Shown here piece after piece: positions 1 to 11,192 of a stretch of DNA of 64,000 bases. The stretch spans positions 396,844 to 460,843 of the forward strand of contig NZ_QEPO01000002.1 in the NCBI RefSeq assembly GCF_003252725.1. Direction: 5' to 3'. Numbering within the stretch: position 1 is the first letter of the stretch; each line of letters starts with the position of its first letter. Source of the DNA: Haemophilus parainfluenzae (lineage in GTDB: Bacteria > Pseudomonadota > Gammaproteobacteria > Enterobacterales > Pasteurellaceae). The notes below the pieces were generated by a model. It worked only from the letters and a program-made list of their open reading frames with translations. It had not been told where the DNA came from and did not search any database. The translations under genes were made by a program, and so were the position numbers.

Positions 1-135
1 ACGTTTATCTTACTTCGTTGCAAGTAAAATTTCATTAAAAACGTGTGGTTGTTTTAAATTTCATCAACTTGTATTCAAAGATAAAAGGGAAGTTTAAAAT
101 AATTTGATACGTTGTCACAATTTATGAGTAAAATA

Positions 136-161
136 AAAGCTTAGTATTTCTACTAAGCTTT
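136..161 (-). terminator. Terminator after the ferritin operon
   Basis: A perfect 11-bp stem (136-146 with 151-161) around a TTTC loop lies just beyond the stop codon of the downstream ferritin gene. Read on the minus strand it is followed by a T-rich run. Bases 1-135 hold nothing else that I can recognise. Confidence 0.75.
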
Positions 162-173
162 ATGATTATCTAA

Positions 174-674
174 TTAAGCAGTTTGACCAGCAAGGTTACC
201 TAAATCTTTATCGATTAAGAATAAGCCTTTGCCATCTTCGCCAAGAAGATTTAATTTGTCTAAAATACCGCTGAATAATTTCTCTTCTTCGTGTTGTTCT
301 GCAACATACCATTGTAAGAAATTGAATGCAGAGTAGTCTTTTTCTTCAAAAGTTTTACCCACTAATTCATTGATTTTACTTGTGATCAGTTTTTCGTGTT
401 CATAAGTTAATTCAATGATTTCTTTTAATGATTTGTACTCATGCGCAGGCGCTTCAATTGCTGTGATTACCGCTAATGCACCTGTTTCATTTAAATAAGT
501 AAATAATTTACGCATGTGTTGCATTTCTTCTGCAGCATGAGCTGATAAGAATTTAGCTGCACCTTCAAAACCGTTTTGTTCGCACCATGCGCTCATTTGT
601 AAGTAAAGGTTTGAAGAGTAGAACTCAAGGTTCATTTGATCATTTAATAATTTGATTACGTTTGATGATAACAT
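174..674 (-). CDS. ftnA: Non-haem ferritin, second gene of a ferritin pair
   Basis: This 166-aa cytosolic ferritin subunit oxidises Fe(II) and stores iron in a 24-mer shell. The ferroxidase residues are visible at bacterial FtnA positions: E17 in EFYSS, E49/E50 and H53 in EEMQHM, E94 in YEHEK, and E126, Q127, E129 and E130 in AEQHEEE. Length matches E. coli FtnA (about 165 aa). A strong AGGAG ribosome site precedes the ATG. It lies 20 bases downstream of a paralogous ferritin and is probably co-transcribed with it, as in the H. influenzae ferritin pair. The A/B naming is by analogy; the ferritin call is firm. Confidence 0.95.
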   Translation of the reverse strand: MLSSNVIKLLNDQMNLEFYSSNLYLQMSAWCEQNGFEGAAKFLSAHAAEEMQHMRKLFTYLNETGALAVITAIEAPAHEYKSLKEIIELTYEHEKLITSKINELVGKTFEEKDYSAFNFLQWYVAEQHEEEKLFSGILDKLNLLGEDGKGLFLIDKDLGNLAGQTA

Positions 675-694
675 TTTGTATTCTCCTTTTAAAA

Positions 695-1180
695 TTATAA
701 TGTTGCTAAATCACGATCGATAAAGTAAAGCGAACGACCGTCTTCACCCACCAAGTTAAATTTATCAATAATGCTATTGAATAATTTTTCTTCTTCGTGT
801 TGTTCTGCAACGTACCATTGTAAGAAGTTAAAAGTAGAATAGTCTTTGTTTGCAAATGTTACTTCAACTAATTCATTAATTTTAGAAGTAATGAATTTTT
901 CGTGTTCAAGTGTGGTTTCAAACACTTCTTTAAGTGATTTGTAGTCATTTTTAGGTGCATCAATTTTACCTAAAAGTGGCATACCACTTGTTTCACTCAC
1001 ATATTTGAATAATTTTTGCATGTGTTCTAATTCTTCATCAGCATGACGAAGTAAAAATGCTGCAGCACCTTCATAACCGTGTTTGCTACACCAAGAACTC
1101 ATTTGTAAATAAACATTAGAAGAGTAGAACTCTAAATTGATTTGTTCATTTAACTTATCTGCGATTGCTTTATTAAGCAT
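695..1180 (-). CDS. ftnB: Non-haem ferritin, first gene of the pair
   Basis: A 161-aa ferritin subunit close in sequence to its downstream neighbour. It has the same iron-binding pattern: EFYSS near residue 17, EELEHM near 50, LEHEK near 94 and AEQHEEE near 126-132. The pair may form mixed 24-mer shells, as inferred for H. influenzae. The start follows an AAAGGAG ribosome site. The gene is first in the operon, behind a sigma-70-like promoter carrying Fur-like ATTCTCAT repeats. Two active-looking ferritins in tandem suggest duplication; neither has lost a ferroxidase residue. Confidence 0.94.
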   Translation of the reverse strand: MLNKAIADKLNEQINLEFYSSNVYLQMSSWCSKHGYEGAAAFLLRHADEELEHMQKLFKYVSETSGMPLLGKIDAPKNDYKSLKEVFETTLEHEKFITSKINELVEVTFANKDYSTFNFLQWYVAEQHEEEKLFNSIIDKFNLVGEDGRSLYFIDRDLATL

Positions 1181-1252
1181 AAACCAACTCCTTTCCTTAT
1201 TAAGTAGAGATTAAAAATAAAAACAAGACTGCTTAACTTGTCATCGGTGTGC

Positions 1253-1281
1253 ATTCTAATCTCGCAAATGAGAATGGTCAA
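1253..1281 (-). promoter_or_regulatory. Ferritin promoter with Fur-like site
   Basis: On the minus strand a TTGACC -35 (1276-1281) and TAGAAT -10 (1253-1258) are separated by exactly 17 bases. The spacer and -10 contain an interrupted inverted repeat ATTCTAAT/ATGAGAAT (1253-1260 and 1268-1275), which resembles a Fur box. Two further ATTCTCATT copies lie upstream at 1342-1350 and 1372-1380. Iron control is an inference from these matches. Confidence 0.6.
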
Positions 1282-1871
1282 GTGTTTTTTTAAATATTTT
1301 TTTATAAGCCACTAATAATAAAGGAGAAATCAATGTTAATTATTCTCATTTATGTAACATATGTAAAATAAATTCTCATTATCAGATCAAGAATGATGAA
1401 ATCTGCAGAATTTGAAGTACGCAATTGTATTCAGAATTCACGTAGCGTTATCTCAAAATTTCATTCCAATTTAATTATTCCATCACAAAGACATACATTT
1501 ATTTCTTTTATATCCATAATCCCAAAATCACCTTATTTTGAGTAATGCATGAAATAGGATAGTCACCTATATTGATTTGTGACATATTTATATATTTAAT
1601 TTAACATAATATACATTATGCGAAATAAATTACAAGGTTAGTAAAGGCTACGTATTAATAAGATCACAGAGTTATGCACAGGTCACGGATACCATTCAAA
1701 CGATGCGAAATCTAGTCTCGCAACACTTTGCAATAAGATTAAATAATGATTTACACACTCTAAAGTTGTTATGTAAGGAAAAAATAAAGACGTTTATATG
1801 TATCAAATAATGACAACGCTACGTGAATTCTGCGTTATTTTATGAGGTGAATATCATCAGATTTAAAAAAG
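1282..1871. other. AT-rich gene-free gap between ferritins and sbcB
   Basis: No convincing coding sequence is present on either strand. The gap holds the distal Fur-like repeats (1342-1380) and a long-range inverted repeat at its right end (listed separately). It also holds a single DnaA-box-like TTATGCACA (1672-1680). The longest start-to-stop reading I found in the inverted-repeat segment is about 35 codons and lacks a ribosome site. Confidence 0.6.
1432..1831. repeat. 18-bp inverted repeats flanking about 360 bases
   Basis: CAGAATTCACGTAGCGTT at 1432-1449 is repeated in perfect reverse complement at 1814-1831. The match extends inward for three more bases with one mismatch. The segment between is AT-rich and non-coding. 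No target-site duplication is evident at the outer edges. It could be a MITE-like remnant, an invertible segment, or paired protein-binding sites; the sequence alone does not decide. Confidence 0.6.
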
Positions 1872-1908
1872 AAAAACGTAAATCTCAGGGATTAAGATTT
1901 ACGTTTTT
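1872..1908. terminator. Terminator downstream of sbcB
   Basis: A perfect 14-bp stem (1872-1885 with 1895-1908) around a 9-base loop has A-rich and T-rich outer arms, so it can act in both directions. It lies about 40 bases beyond the sbcB stop codon. Confidence 0.8.
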
Positions 1909-1950
1909 GATGAATGGTATTTGTGTGACTATGTCACGATATGTATAAGG

Positions 1951-3372
1951 TTAAGATAACAGTTTTGCTCCGTATTCATAAACCTGTTGCAGTAAATTCA
2001 GTTTGGTTGGATTATCCGAATATTCCTCTGCTAACTGCTGTAAACTTTCTTCAAATTTAACCGCACTTTGTTCTAATTTACGTTGGCGATATTTTTGCCA
2101 TTTGATTTGCTCAGCACGATTTAGGGTTTTGTAGAAATGTCTTGCACGATAATGGAATAACAATTCAGGAATTCGTTTATCTTCAAACGCTAAACCATGC
2201 TCAGCTAATTTTTCAGGTGGTAAATCGCGTAAAATAGCCATGTTGTTTTTATCGGCGTTGCTAAAGAAACCGTTATAAAGTTCTGTTTCTACATTATCAC
2301 CCGGCTCAAATTCGCGCTCTTCTGAGAATATTTCAATAACTTTCTCGCGAATATCTAAGGATTGGCGCAATTTTGCTAAATTACCTAAGCATTGTTGTCT
2401 GTCTATCCCTAAACGAGCTGCATTTTCTGGCAGTAACGTTTTTGCAGGAGCTAAAATTGGGCATTTATTAATATGAACCAATTTCAATGGAACTGATGAA
2501 ACTCCCCTTTCTTCTAGCTCGCTTTTCTTGGTATATAAATCTTGTAGCAAATCAACCGCGCTTTTACTGAGTAAATTATCAATATCACCTGATAAATCAC
2601 AGATGATTACAGCATTTTGATTAGTTGGATGCCATGCTAATGGTGCTACCCAAGCACAATTGCCGCGATAATTCCCTAGCATACCTGAAACGTGCACTAA
2701 TGGTGTCATTTCCGCGGTATCAATTAGCTTCTCAATTTCCCTCTTACCTCTATGCTCAAAGAAGAATTGAAATAATTTAGGCTGCTTTTCTTTGATTAAT
2801 TTAGCCATAGCGATGGTTGCATACACATCCGCCATTGCATCATGGGCGTTTTCATGCTCAATACCATTTGCTTTGGTTAGCTTTTCTAAGCGAAAGCTTG
2901 GCATACCATCATCGTCATAAGCCCAATTTATCCCTTCTGGACGCAGTGCATAGCAAGCCCGGACTAAATCCAGTAAATCCCAACGAGAATTGCCATTTTT
3001 CCAACTATATTCATAGGGATCAATAAAATTGCGGTAAAAGGTGTAACGAGTCATTTCATCGTCATAACGAATGTTGTTGTAACCCATCACACAAGTATTA
3101 GGTTGTGAAAACTCAGCTAGAATTTTTGCGGCAAATTCAGGTTCAGGAATCCCCTTTTCATTACATTCTTGTGGCGTGATTCCTGTGACCATTACGGCCT
3201 CTGGAGCAGGCAAATAATCATTGGTTTGCTTGCAATACAACATAATAGGCTCACCAATGATATTGAAATCTGCATCGGTACGAATACCAGCAAATTGAGC
3301 AGGACGATCACTTGCCGGATTGATACCAAAACTTTCGTAATCGTAGATAAAAAAACTAAAATTGTTTGCCAT
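1951..3372 (-). CDS. sbcB: Exodeoxyribonuclease I
   Basis: This 473-aa enzyme degrades single-stranded DNA 3' to 5' and acts in mismatch repair and recombination. DEDDh exonuclease residues are visible at D11 and E13 (YDYES), D104, H177 (NAHDAMAD) and D182, a constant four residues before the E. coli ExoI positions. The C-terminal part has the usual SH3-like and helical region. The ATG lies two bases after the stop of the upstream permease gene, so the two are almost certainly co-transcribed. The gene ends at a strong terminator. Confidence 0.96.
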   Translation of the reverse strand: MANNFSFFIYDYESFGINPASDRPAQFAGIRTDADFNIIGEPIMLYCKQTNDYLPAPEAVMVTGITPQECNEKGIPEPEFAAKILAEFSQPNTCVMGYNNIRYDDEMTRYTFYRNFIDPYEYSWKNGNSRWDLLDLVRACYALRPEGINWAYDDDGMPSFRLEKLTKANGIEHENAHDAMADVYATIAMAKLIKEKQPKLFQFFFEHRGKREIEKLIDTAEMTPLVHVSGMLGNYRGNCAWVAPLAWHPTNQNAVIICDLSGDIDNLLSKSAVDLLQDLYTKKSELEERGVSSVPLKLVHINKCPILAPAKTLLPENAARLGIDRQQCLGNLAKLRQSLDIREKVIEIFSEEREFEPGDNVETELYNGFFSNADKNNMAILRDLPPEKLAEHGLAFEDKRIPELLFHYRARHFYKTLNRAEQIKWQKYRQRKLEQSAVKFEESLQQLAEEYSDNPTKLNLLQQVYEYGAKLLS

Positions 3373-3374
3373 AA

Positions 3375-4247
3375 TTAAGCCAAAATTTTATCTAAATAAT
3401 ATAAACAGAAAATTGCTGAAAGGCTGATAATAATACCAAACCAGTTGATTTTGGTGATTTTTTCTTTGAAGAAAAATGCGCCGGTGATGGTGCCTAAACA
3501 AATAACACCAATATTCATTCCCGCAAAAACTAAGGTTGGGTTTTGTCCGAAGCTTTGGTGCGCTTTAATGTAAAACAGGATGTTAAAGAAATTCAATACA
3601 CCTAAAATGATCCCCCCAATAAAGCTTGGCACTGTCCACTGAGTGCGTTTTAGGAATAAATACAGGAACATGACACAAGCGGCTAATGAGAAAGCAATGA
3701 ATAATGTGGTTGGGAATGCTCCCCCGCTTTTGGCCACTTGTTTGAATAAGATATCAATCGTGCCATAACCAAACCAAACACCGATTAAGCTTAAAATCCC
3801 CTTAAAAGTGACCGCACTTTGTTCATTCGATTTGTTCAAAATACAGAATAAACCGATGAATGCCAAAATAATACCAACAATTTTAGGCTGACTTAATGTT
3901 TCATGGAAAATAATAAAAGAGGCAACAATCGGTAGAAATAACGATAAGCGTTGTGCTGCATCCGAACGCACGATGCCAGCAAATTCAACCGCTTTAGACA
4001 TAATGATAAATACGGTTGGTAATAAAATACCTAATGCTAGGAAAATAGGTGTGCTATCACTTTGTGCCAAATATTCGGTAAATTCCAATCCTTTAAAATC
4101 AGGTTTGAGCAAGAAATAGCTTAATGAAATGGCGATAATATAGTTGAACGCAATTGCTTGTTCAATAATGATATTTTTCTTGCGAGCAACTTTGAGTAAA
4201 ACCGACACGGCGACACTACATAGAATGGCAAAAATAAGGTTATGCAT
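3375..4247 (-). CDS. EamA/DMT-family inner-membrane permease
   Basis: A 290-aa very hydrophobic protein with about ten predicted membrane segments in two five-helix halves, the layout of the drug/metabolite transporter (EamA) superfamily. The substrate cannot be told from sequence. It follows mukB by about 70 bases and is nearly fused to sbcB downstream (2-base gap). A USS core (accgcactt) lies inside the gene near 3812. I do not assign a symbol because the family covers many substrates. Confidence 0.8.
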   Translation of the reverse strand: MHNLIFAILCSVAVSVLLKVARKKNIIIEQAIAFNYIIAISLSYFLLKPDFKGLEFTEYLAQSDSTPIFLALGILLPTVFIIMSKAVEFAGIVRSDAAQRLSLFLPIVASFIIFHETLSQPKIVGIILAFIGLFCILNKSNEQSAVTFKGILSLIGVWFGYGTIDILFKQVAKSGGAFPTTLFIAFSLAACVMFLYLFLKRTQWTVPSFIGGIILGVLNFFNILFYIKAHQSFGQNPTLVFAGMNIGVICLGTITGAFFFKEKITKINWFGIIISLSAIFCLYYLDKILA

Positions 4248-4280
4248 AATTCGTCCTAAATTCTCATAAAAATAACAATG

Positions 4281-4313
4281 AAAAAAGCGGCCAATTGCTT
4301 TGACCGCTTTAAA
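4281..4313 (-). terminator. Terminator after mukB
   Basis: AAAGCGG (4284-4290) pairs with CCGCTTT (4304-4310), and on the minus strand the stem is followed by six T. It lies directly after the mukB stop codon. The 13-base loop makes it a moderate hairpin. Confidence 0.55.
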
Positions 4314-4316
4314 AAA

Positions 4317-7300
4317 CTACTCTGTTGCGCCAAAGCCACGCAAACCAACCACATGAACTTGTTCTTGGTTGCCGGCAATTTTACGCACCAGTTTATAGGT
4401 TGTCCCTTTTTCAGGGCTGATATTCTCCGGTGCTGCGATAAGTAATTGCATATCCAAACGTTCGCAAAGTTCGAACAAGGTGGAAATGGACTTACCATCC
4501 AAACGCGCCGCTTCATCTAAGAATAGTAAACGACATGGCACGATGTCTTTACCGCGAATACGGCGGCTTTCCTCTTCCCAGCTTTGTACTACCATTAGTA
4601 GGATTGACATACCCGTACCGATCGCTTCACCTGTCGATAATGCGCCACTTTCAGCACGTAACCAGCCATCTGCACCACGGAATACTTCAACTTCTAGCTC
4701 GAGATAATTACGGTAATCCAATAATTCTTCACCGATAGTTTGTGCTGTGCGTTGGCCCATATCAATATGCGGGTTAATGCGTTGATAAAGTTTCGCAATG
4801 GCTTCAGAGAAGGTAATACGATTATCACTGAATAAATCCTGATATTCTTCTTGTTTACCAGACAGAGCATCAAGCAACATCGCATGTGTATCGCGAATAT
4901 TGACCACTAAACGTACCGATTTCACCTGACCGAAGGCAATATTTTGTAGACCTTGGTTCAACATGCGAATACGATTTTGTTCACGTTGAATGGTTTTACG
5001 CATAATATTTGCCACACTTTCAGAACTGATCGCCAATTTTTTCTCACGGCCAGTCAATTCTTCTGTTAAGCGATTAAGCTCAATTTCCATTTGCTCAATT
5101 GCATCAATCGGATCATCCGTTTTAATAATATCCTGACGAATACGTTCACGAAGATGTTGATATACCGCAATGAAGAAGCGAACTTTGTTTTCCGGTTTAC
5201 GGCTGTCTTCAGAAATACGCAATGCATCGCGGAGATATTCATTATCAGCCACCGCAGTACGTAACGCACCTAAGGCTTTATCCGACATTGAACGTAAATC
5301 ATCAGCAGATAAATAAGCCAACTCACGGCGATTGAGTCGTTTTTCCACATCGGAATTACGAGATAAACGCAGAACCACGCACCAGCTGACTTTCGCTGCC
5401 ACAACTAATTCACGTTGCGTTTTATAATCACGTTCTGCTTTGCGAATACGTTTATTTAAGTTCTCCGCTTCACTTTCAATAAGTGTTAATTGTTTTTCGA
5501 CATAAGAACGACGTTGACGGCTGGTTGAAAGTTGTTGATACAACTCATCACGGCGATTTCTTGCACGTTCCTCAGCCCCTTCATCAGCACGCACGCCCAA
5601 TTCCCCAATCTCAGCAATTAATTCTTTCAACAATTGATTTTTACTGTCGTAAGAACTTTGCAATTGAATAAATACTTGGTTGTATTGTGCGAATTGGCTT
5701 TGTTTTTGACGTAACTGTTCACGTTGAGCATCACGTTGAGTCTGTAATTGCTCCAAACGTTGACGAAGTTGCTCATTAAGCTCTGATGTTTCCGCTTGCC
5801 CTGCATCTTCATAACTGAAGTGATTTTTACGTTGCACCACATCCGCTAAAGCAAATACACGTTGTTGTACTTGTTTTTGACGTTCAATCGCTTGGGTTAA
5901 ATCAGCTTTTAAGCGTTCATAGTTTTCCGGATCGCTTTGTAAGGTATTGGCTATCGGTTCTAATTGTGACAACGCAACGCCATGTTGACGAATAAAGCTT
6001 TCATCTTGCTCTGCGATGTCTAATTGTTCGCGGCACTCTTCAATGCGATCAAGTAATTCTTCATCAGCAAGCAAGTTAAGCTGTGGCATTAACTTATTCA
6101 ACAATTGCATTTTTTCTTTGGCATTATCCAATTTAATGCGAATTTGTTGTTCGGTGCTTGAGAATTGATTGAGCTCGCGATCAATTTCATTGCGTTCTTG
6201 ATTGATTTCCGCCATCACCTCTTCAGGGTTTGGTTGGAACGCAAGCGCTAGATGTAAGCCAACAAATTGACTAAAGTGTTCGTGTAAACGTTGACATTTT
6301 TGTACATCAAAGGCGATTTGTGCGTATTCTTCCGCAATTTCATCACGTTTAGCTTGTAATTCTTCTAAATGTTTTTCTCGTGCTGCACGGCCGAATAATG
6401 GAATTTGCGGGAATTTTGAATAACGCAATTCACGATCAGACACTTGCACCACAACGCCCATTTCAAGTTCTTGGGCTGAAAGTACGCTGTCATCAAAGGC
6501 ATTTGGGTCACCTTCGATTAAATATAAATCATCTGGACAATCTTCTAAATTAGCTAATTGTTCGCGTACCGTGTTGAGATCACGCACAACAATAGCATGA
6601 CGGGCAGGACCATAAAGTGCCGAGAAATAAGGTGCATCTTCAATTGGTACATCATCATATAATTCAGAAAGCAATACCCCACCAAAACGTTCTGCAAGCA
6701 CGTTCAGACGAGCATCTTCAGAACCATCTGGTTGGCTTAAACGAGAGATTTGCTCGTCTAATTGTTGACGTTGTTTTTCTAAATTGTCACGTTGAATAGT
6801 CAGTTCACGTTCTTTTACCAATTGTGATTGCATAAAATGCATTACATCTTGGCTATGCTCGAAGGTTTCACCACTTTGCTCTTGTAAGCGTTCTAAAGCG
6901 GCTTGAGCAGTTAACCAAGCAGGTGCTTTACGAGCATTTTCTTCGTAAAGTGCGGTCAAACTTTCACGTTTTTGACGCAAGGTTGAACGGTTTTCTACTT
7001 GCTCAGCAAGTTCTTCATTTAAACTTTCAATGAGTTCTTCTTGTTCAGCGTGGTATGCTTCGAGTTCATCAGCGGTTTCTAAAGATAAATCAGCACGTTG
7101 ATTAAAATCAGCCAATAATTTAACCGCACTTTGTTGTTGAGCATAGCGCTGCTCTAACTCATGTAATTTCGCGCGTAATTGTGGGGTTTGTTGTGCTTGA
7201 ATTTTTTGTGTTGGATATTCACGCAATAATTCTTTAGCGCTTTCCCAAGCACTTGAACGTGGCATATCGCCAGCAATTTTGCACACCAACTGATAGGCTT

Positions 7301-8834
7301 TATCAAATTGTGATTTAGCCGCTTCAGAAATTGACATCTTATGCTCTAACTCAAGCACTTGCTCGGTAAGACTTTCTGCATGGGCCGCAAATTCCGCATG
7401 GTAATCTTCCGCATTTTTCACGCTTAAATCCGCTAAACCACATAAGGTTTTCGCTTTTTCAAGCGCAGCAATCGCTTGTTGATATTGCAATGCACGGGTT
7501 TGTTGAGCATCTAATGCTTGTTGATAATCCGCAAGTTGCGCACGTACTTGGTCAATTTCAAGTTCCGTTTGCTCAAATTGTGCTTGGCTTTCTTCAAGCT
7601 GTTCGGTTGCAGTTTCTACAACCATTTTTTGTTCTTCTAATTTTTCTGTAAGCTCAGCCACATCTTCTTGGTAACGCGATACCTTTTCTTGATGACGTAA
7701 TGCATTTAATACCAAGTTTAAGTGGTCAGCCGCACTTTGGTGATCTACTTCTAAAGTACGTTCATTTTCTGCCAACTCTGCAGCTTCACGGCTTAAGTCA
7801 ATTAAGCGATGTTGTGATAATTCTTGCTCAGCTTTTGCTTTATACCAATCACGGCGGAAACCTAGAGCGGCTTCGATATTGCCGCGGCGTTCATTGGCAT
7901 TACGCATATAATCTGATGCCACATAATTCGTGGTTTCGGTGATTAAATGTTTGAATAAATCACGGTCAGATTGGGTAACTTTAATTGCTTCAAGGGTCAT
8001 ACGGTTTTCACGTAACGCACTTTCCATATCTTGGAAGGCTTTACGCACACCAAGATTTTCTGGCAATAAGTAATCACGTAAAGAACGGGTAATGGCGCTG
8101 GAAATACCACCGTATAAAGAAGCTTCGATTAATTTATAGAATTTGCTACGGTCTGAGGCACTACGTAAGCGTTTTGGAATAATACCCAAATCAAACATCA
8201 TACCGTGATAATCGGTGATGGAATGATATTGCTTGAATTGCGCACCAAGATTTTCAATTTTGTCTTTTAATTCATTTAAATTGAGTACGCGCGCTTGACG
8301 TTCACCGACAGCTTCGGTGAAAAGTGCGGTCGGATTTAAGGATAATTCTACCCCTTGAATCGAGAAGGTTTTTAAATCCACTTTCTTATCACGACCCGCA
8401 ATTTGTTGCAGACGCACCCCCACGAGAATTCGTTGGTGACGAGAATTGATGGTATCCAATACCGCATAACACACACCTGGACGCAATTTACCGTGTAACC
8501 CTTTATCACGCGAACCGCCTGTCGAGCCGGCTTCTGTGGTATTACGGAAATGTAATAAGGTTAAGTCTGGAATCAACGCTGTCACAAAACCAGCCATGGT
8601 TGTGGATTTACCAGCACCGTTACCACCGGAAAGTGTAGTTACTAATTCATCTAAATCAAAAGTACGGGCAAAGAAACCATTCCAGTTAATTAAGGTCAGT
8701 GAACGGAATTTACCTCGTTCTACCCCATTATGTTGGTTTAATACAGGAGCAATAAATTCTTCTTCAACCTGTTCGGTTGATTGCTCAGGCTCGTCTTGAT
8801 AGATTTCGTTTTCAAGTTCTAATACATCAGACAT
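4317..8834 (-). CDS. mukB: Chromosome partition protein MukB
   Basis: This 1505-aa SMC-like condensin subunit organises and segregates the nucleoid with MukE and MukF. The N-terminal head has a Walker [10 protein letters not shown] (residues 70-78). Two long coiled-coil arms flank a central hinge. The C-terminal head carries the ABC signature region [10 protein letters not shown] and a Walker [12 protein letters not shown]. Length is close to that of E. coli MukB (about 1486 aa). The start codon overlaps the mukE stop (TAATG), so mukE and mukB are translationally coupled. It is the last gene of the mukFEB operon before a hairpin. Confidence 0.97.
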   Translation of the reverse strand: MSDVLELENEIYQDEPEQSTEQVEEEFIAPVLNQHNGVERGKFRSLTLINWNGFFARTFDLDELVTTLSGGNGAGKSTTMAGFVTALIPDLTLLHFRNTTEAGSTGGSRDKGLHGKLRPGVCYAVLDTINSRHQRILVGVRLQQIAGRDKKVDLKTFSIQGVELSLNPTALFTEAVGERQARVLNLNELKDKIENLGAQFKQYHSITDYHGMMFDLGIIPKRLRSASDRSKFYKLIEASLYGGISSAITRSLRDYLLPENLGVRKAFQDMESALRENRMTLEAIKVTQSDRDLFKHLITETTNYVASDYMRNANERRGNIEAALGFRRDWYKAKAEQELSQHRLIDLSREAAELAENERTLEVDHQSAADHLNLVLNALRHQEKVSRYQEDVAELTEKLEEQKMVVETATEQLEESQAQFEQTELEIDQVRAQLADYQQALDAQQTRALQYQQAIAALEKAKTLCGLADLSVKNAEDYHAEFAAHAESLTEQVLELEHKMSISEAAKSQFDKAYQLVCKIAGDMPRSSAWESAKELLREYPTQKIQAQQTPQLRAKLHELEQRYAQQQSAVKLLADFNQRADLSLETADELEAYHAEQEELIESLNEELAEQVENRSTLRQKRESLTALYEENARKAPAWLTAQAALERLQEQSGETFEHSQDVMHFMQSQLVKERELTIQRDNLEKQRQQLDEQISRLSQPDGSEDARLNVLAERFGGVLLSELYDDVPIEDAPYFSALYGPARHAIVVRDLNTVREQLANLEDCPDDLYLIEGDPNAFDDSVLSAQELEMGVVVQVSDRELRYSKFPQIPLFGRAAREKHLEELQAKRDEIAEEYAQIAFDVQKCQRLHEHFSQFVGLHLALAFQPNPEEVMAEINQERNEIDRELNQFSSTEQQIRIKLDNAKEKMQLLNKLMPQLNLLADEELLDRIEECREQLDIAEQDESFIRQHGVALSQLEPIANTLQSDPENYERLKADLTQAIERQKQVQQRVFALADVVQRKNHFSYEDAGQAETSELNEQLRQRLEQLQTQRDAQREQLRQKQSQFAQYNQVFIQLQSSYDSKNQLLKELIAEIGELGVRADEGAEERARNRRDELYQQLSTSRQRRSYVEKQLTLIESEAENLNKRIRKAERDYKTQRELVVAAKVSWCVVLRLSRNSDVEKRLNRRELAYLSADDLRSMSDKALGALRTAVADNEYLRDALRISEDSRKPENKVRFFIAVYQHLRERIRQDIIKTDDPIDAIEQMEIELNRLTEELTGREKKLAISSESVANIMRKTIQREQNRIRMLNQGLQNIAFGQVKSVRLVVNIRDTHAMLLDALSGKQEEYQDLFSDNRITFSEAIAKLYQRINPHIDMGQRTAQTIGEELLDYRNYLELEVEVFRGADGWLRAESGALSTGEAIGTGMSILLMVVQSWEEESRRIRGKDIVPCRLLFLDEAARLDGKSISTLFELCERLDMQLLIAAPENISPEKGTTYKLVRKIAGNQEQVHVVGLRGFGATE

Positions 8835-9586
8835 TACTCTTGTTCTCCTGCATCATCAAATTCTTCATCAATTTCAACCGCACTTTCTTCATCATCGATA
8901 TCATCAGCATGACTTGCCGCTTTTGCTTGTTTTTCCAATTCGAGAGATTGCGGTGTTGCCGCTTCCCCATCACGAATTAAGCGTGCTTGTGCTTCTAACG
9001 GGTCATCCCCGGAACGCACTTCAGCCCCAAAACGGAAAACTGATTCTGAAATCGTAAATTTACCGCTATGTTGTTCACCCACGGTATGAATCATACCTAA
9101 ACGGCGTAAACGACCGATCGCCGCACGGACTTTTTCTGCTAGTTTTTGTTTATCCAAATCCGAACCGCTGGAACGTTGATTGACGGCTTTCAATAATTTA
9201 CCTTCGTCCGCTAAATTCAGTAATTCATCATAAACTTCTTGTGTACTAAAGATGCCTTGCTGTGCCAAACGTTCTGGGCTTAAATACAAATAGCAAAGTA
9301 CTTTTCCTACCAACATCTCTAATTCAGAAAGCACTGAACGGGCAATTAACGTCGTCGCTTTCGGACGTAAATAGAAAAAGCCTTCAGGAGCACGAATCAA
9401 TTCCACATTGTAACGACGATAAAAACCATCCAACTCATTTTGGAAATCCATCAAAAAAGCATGATTATCTAATTGATCTGTGCTGATATGGCGACCTGAA
9501 CGCAATAAGCTGTCCACTGTCGGGAAAATAGGATTTGCAATGGCATTTGCCAATTTCGGGGAAATTACATCTTGAATATCTGTCAT
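8834..9586 (-). CDS. mukE: Chromosome partition protein MukE
   Basis: A 250-aa winged-helix (kite) subunit of the MukBEF condensin that bridges MukF and the MukB heads. The N-terminal region ([20 protein letters not shown]) and the acidic C-terminal tail rich in Asp and Glu are typical of MukE. It lies 46 bases after mukF and overlaps mukB by one base, which supports a single transcript and coupled translation. Confidence 0.96.
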   Translation of the reverse strand: MTDIQDVISPKLANAIANPIFPTVDSLLRSGRHISTDQLDNHAFLMDFQNELDGFYRRYNVELIRAPEGFFYLRPKATTLIARSVLSELEMLVGKVLCYLYLSPERLAQQGIFSTQEVYDELLNLADEGKLLKAVNQRSSGSDLDKQKLAEKVRAAIGRLRRLGMIHTVGEQHSGKFTISESVFRFGAEVRSGDDPLEAQARLIRDGEAATPQSLELEKQAKAASHADDIDDEESAVEIDEEFDDAGEQE

Positions 9587-9632
9587 GGTTAATTTCTCAT
9601 TTTATGAATTCGTTTTTGGGTAAGCCACGAAA

Positions 9633-10967
9633 TTAATATTTATCAATCACATGCGCTTGTACTTCTGCGCCGTAATCGTTAATTTCCTGCCATTGCGGAT
9701 AAAGACCGGCTAAATCATCATTTGCCATACCTAAACGCACTGCTTGATCCACAATAATACGTGCCACATCAAAATGACGTGAAAGCGGATAAGCCTCTAA
9801 TTGTTCTTTTAAGACTAAACTTAAATCAATCGGACGATTATTTTCACGGTATTGAATGAGTAAGCCTTGCATATGCTCGACGATTTGATCATGTAAATCA
9901 GCCAAAGATTCATATTGCAACTCTTCAGGTAATTCACCCAATGCATCATCTTCACGTAATACCATTTCCTCATCTCGCAGATCGATCAAACGTTCCGCTT
10001 GAGCGGTCCACAAGAACCAAGGATGATCGAAATAGCTGTGGATAGAGTTACGCAAGCGTTGTGAGAATACACGGTTTTTATCCATATCAATGGCGGTACG
10101 GATAAATTTATGCACGTGACGGTCATAACCAATCCATAAATCGATGGCTTGTTGTCCCCAGCTAATAATGCGGTCAAGTTTGGATTGTAAATCGGTAATT
10201 AATTGTTCAATAAAATACAGCTCATCATGGCCAATTACACAATCTTGAATACGTAATAATTGAGCCTGTAACTTATCACCCGCTGCATTTAAGGTGTCTT
10301 GTAACTCACGTAAATTGCCTGAGGTTTCATCTAATAAACGTTCACAGCTAGAAATTGCAGCCTGCCAGTCTTTGGTAAGCAAATTGGCAATTTCTTCTTT
10401 AATGCTTTGCTGATTTTCATCCATCACGCGTTGTGATAAATCGATACTATCGAAAATCTCTGCTACAGAATATTTTAACGGAGCGAAAACATTCCGACGC
10501 CAAAAGTGCTCATTCTCTCCTTTTGCAGTCCCTTCCTCTGCAGCATCAGATGCACGCTGAATTTCATCAGCCACAATAGAGAGTTGTACAGAAAGACGTA
10601 ATGCAGAAAATTCACGCTGACGAATATAATAATCTGATACGCCAACACCTAGTGGGGTGAGACGATAAATGGAAAGGCCTTCAGTAAATTCACTGCTGAA
10701 ACGGTTAAGAAAACGCTGTTTCACCAATTCATTGATAGCATTATTGGCACGGGTGGCAATCGCATCCGTTGATTGGTCAAAAGCATTGGATGTATGGCGG
10801 AAAATATCCACTAAATCGGCTTCTAGCATCTCACCGTCCAAACGTTCGTTGTTATAGATGGCGATTGCCAGCAAAAACACCAAGCGCTCTGTCGGCAGAT
10901 TTAACGAAAATTCCCGCTCTTTCGCCCATGAGACGAGTTCAGGAATAGTTTGTGAGGTTTCGATCAT
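9633..10967 (-). CDS. mukF: Chromosome partition protein MukF (kleisin)
   Basis: A 444-aa kleisin subunit that links MukE to the MukB heads. I start it at the ATG whose product begins [14 protein letters not shown]. This aligns with E. coli MukF (MSEFSQTVPELVAW) and gives the family length, whereas the longer open frame would add 27 unlike residues. The middle helical region (NRVFSQRLR) and the C-terminal QAHVIDKY are strongly conserved with E. coli. It is first in the mukFEB operon. The E. coli neighbour smtA is absent here. Confidence 0.96.
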   Translation of the reverse strand: MIETSQTIPELVSWAKEREFSLNLPTERLVFLLAIAIYNNERLDGEMLEADLVDIFRHTSNAFDQSTDAIATRANNAINELVKQRFLNRFSSEFTEGLSIYRLTPLGVGVSDYYIRQREFSALRLSVQLSIVADEIQRASDAAEEGTAKGENEHFWRRNVFAPLKYSVAEIFDSIDLSQRVMDENQQSIKEEIANLLTKDWQAAISSCERLLDETSGNLRELQDTLNAAGDKLQAQLLRIQDCVIGHDELYFIEQLITDLQSKLDRIISWGQQAIDLWIGYDRHVHKFIRTAIDMDKNRVFSQRLRNSIHSYFDHPWFLWTAQAERLIDLRDEEMVLREDDALGELPEELQYESLADLHDQIVEHMQGLLIQYRENNRPIDLSLVLKEQLEAYPLSRHFDVARIIVDQAVRLGMANDDLAGLYPQWQEINDYGAEVQAHVIDKY

Positions 10968-11132
10968 TCGGTTACAAAAGCTTAAAATTGAACAAAAAAT
11001 TTCTGAGATTATACAGGATTTTTTATCGTTCTTGAAATCTTCTTGCAAATTGAACGAACTTTTTATCTTTCAAGATTATATGTGGCTAATCTGCGATATA
11101 AACAGATTATAAATAGACGTTATCTTCAAAAC

Positions 11133-11158
11133 AAAGAGCCACAAACTTGTGGCTCTTT
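11133..11158 (-). terminator. Terminator of the small membrane-protein gene
   Basis: AAAGAGCCACAA (11133-11144) and TTGTGGCTCTTT (11147-11158) are perfect complements. The innermost pairs must open to form a loop. It ends transcription of the leftward small gene at 11193-11288. Confidence 0.7.
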
Positions 11159-11192
11159 CTTCTAAAAACTATCAAAAATTTGACCGCACTTA

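Noticed and set aside
1333..1371. 12-codon frame after AAGGAG near the ferritin promoter
   Set aside because: Very short, overlaps Fur-like repeats and lies on the strand opposite to the ferritin operon; no terminator or conservation could be seen.
1672..1680. DnaA-box-like TTATGCACA in the ferritin-sbcB gap
   Set aside because: Only one box, no cluster and no origin-type neighbours, so it is not evidence of a replication origin.
1701..1800. 35-codon frame inside the inverted-repeat segment
   Set aside because: No ribosome site and atypical composition for a gene.
4256..4516. 86-codon frame antisense-shifted over the mukB end
   Set aside because: It lies in another frame of mukB, crosses its terminator and has no coding features.
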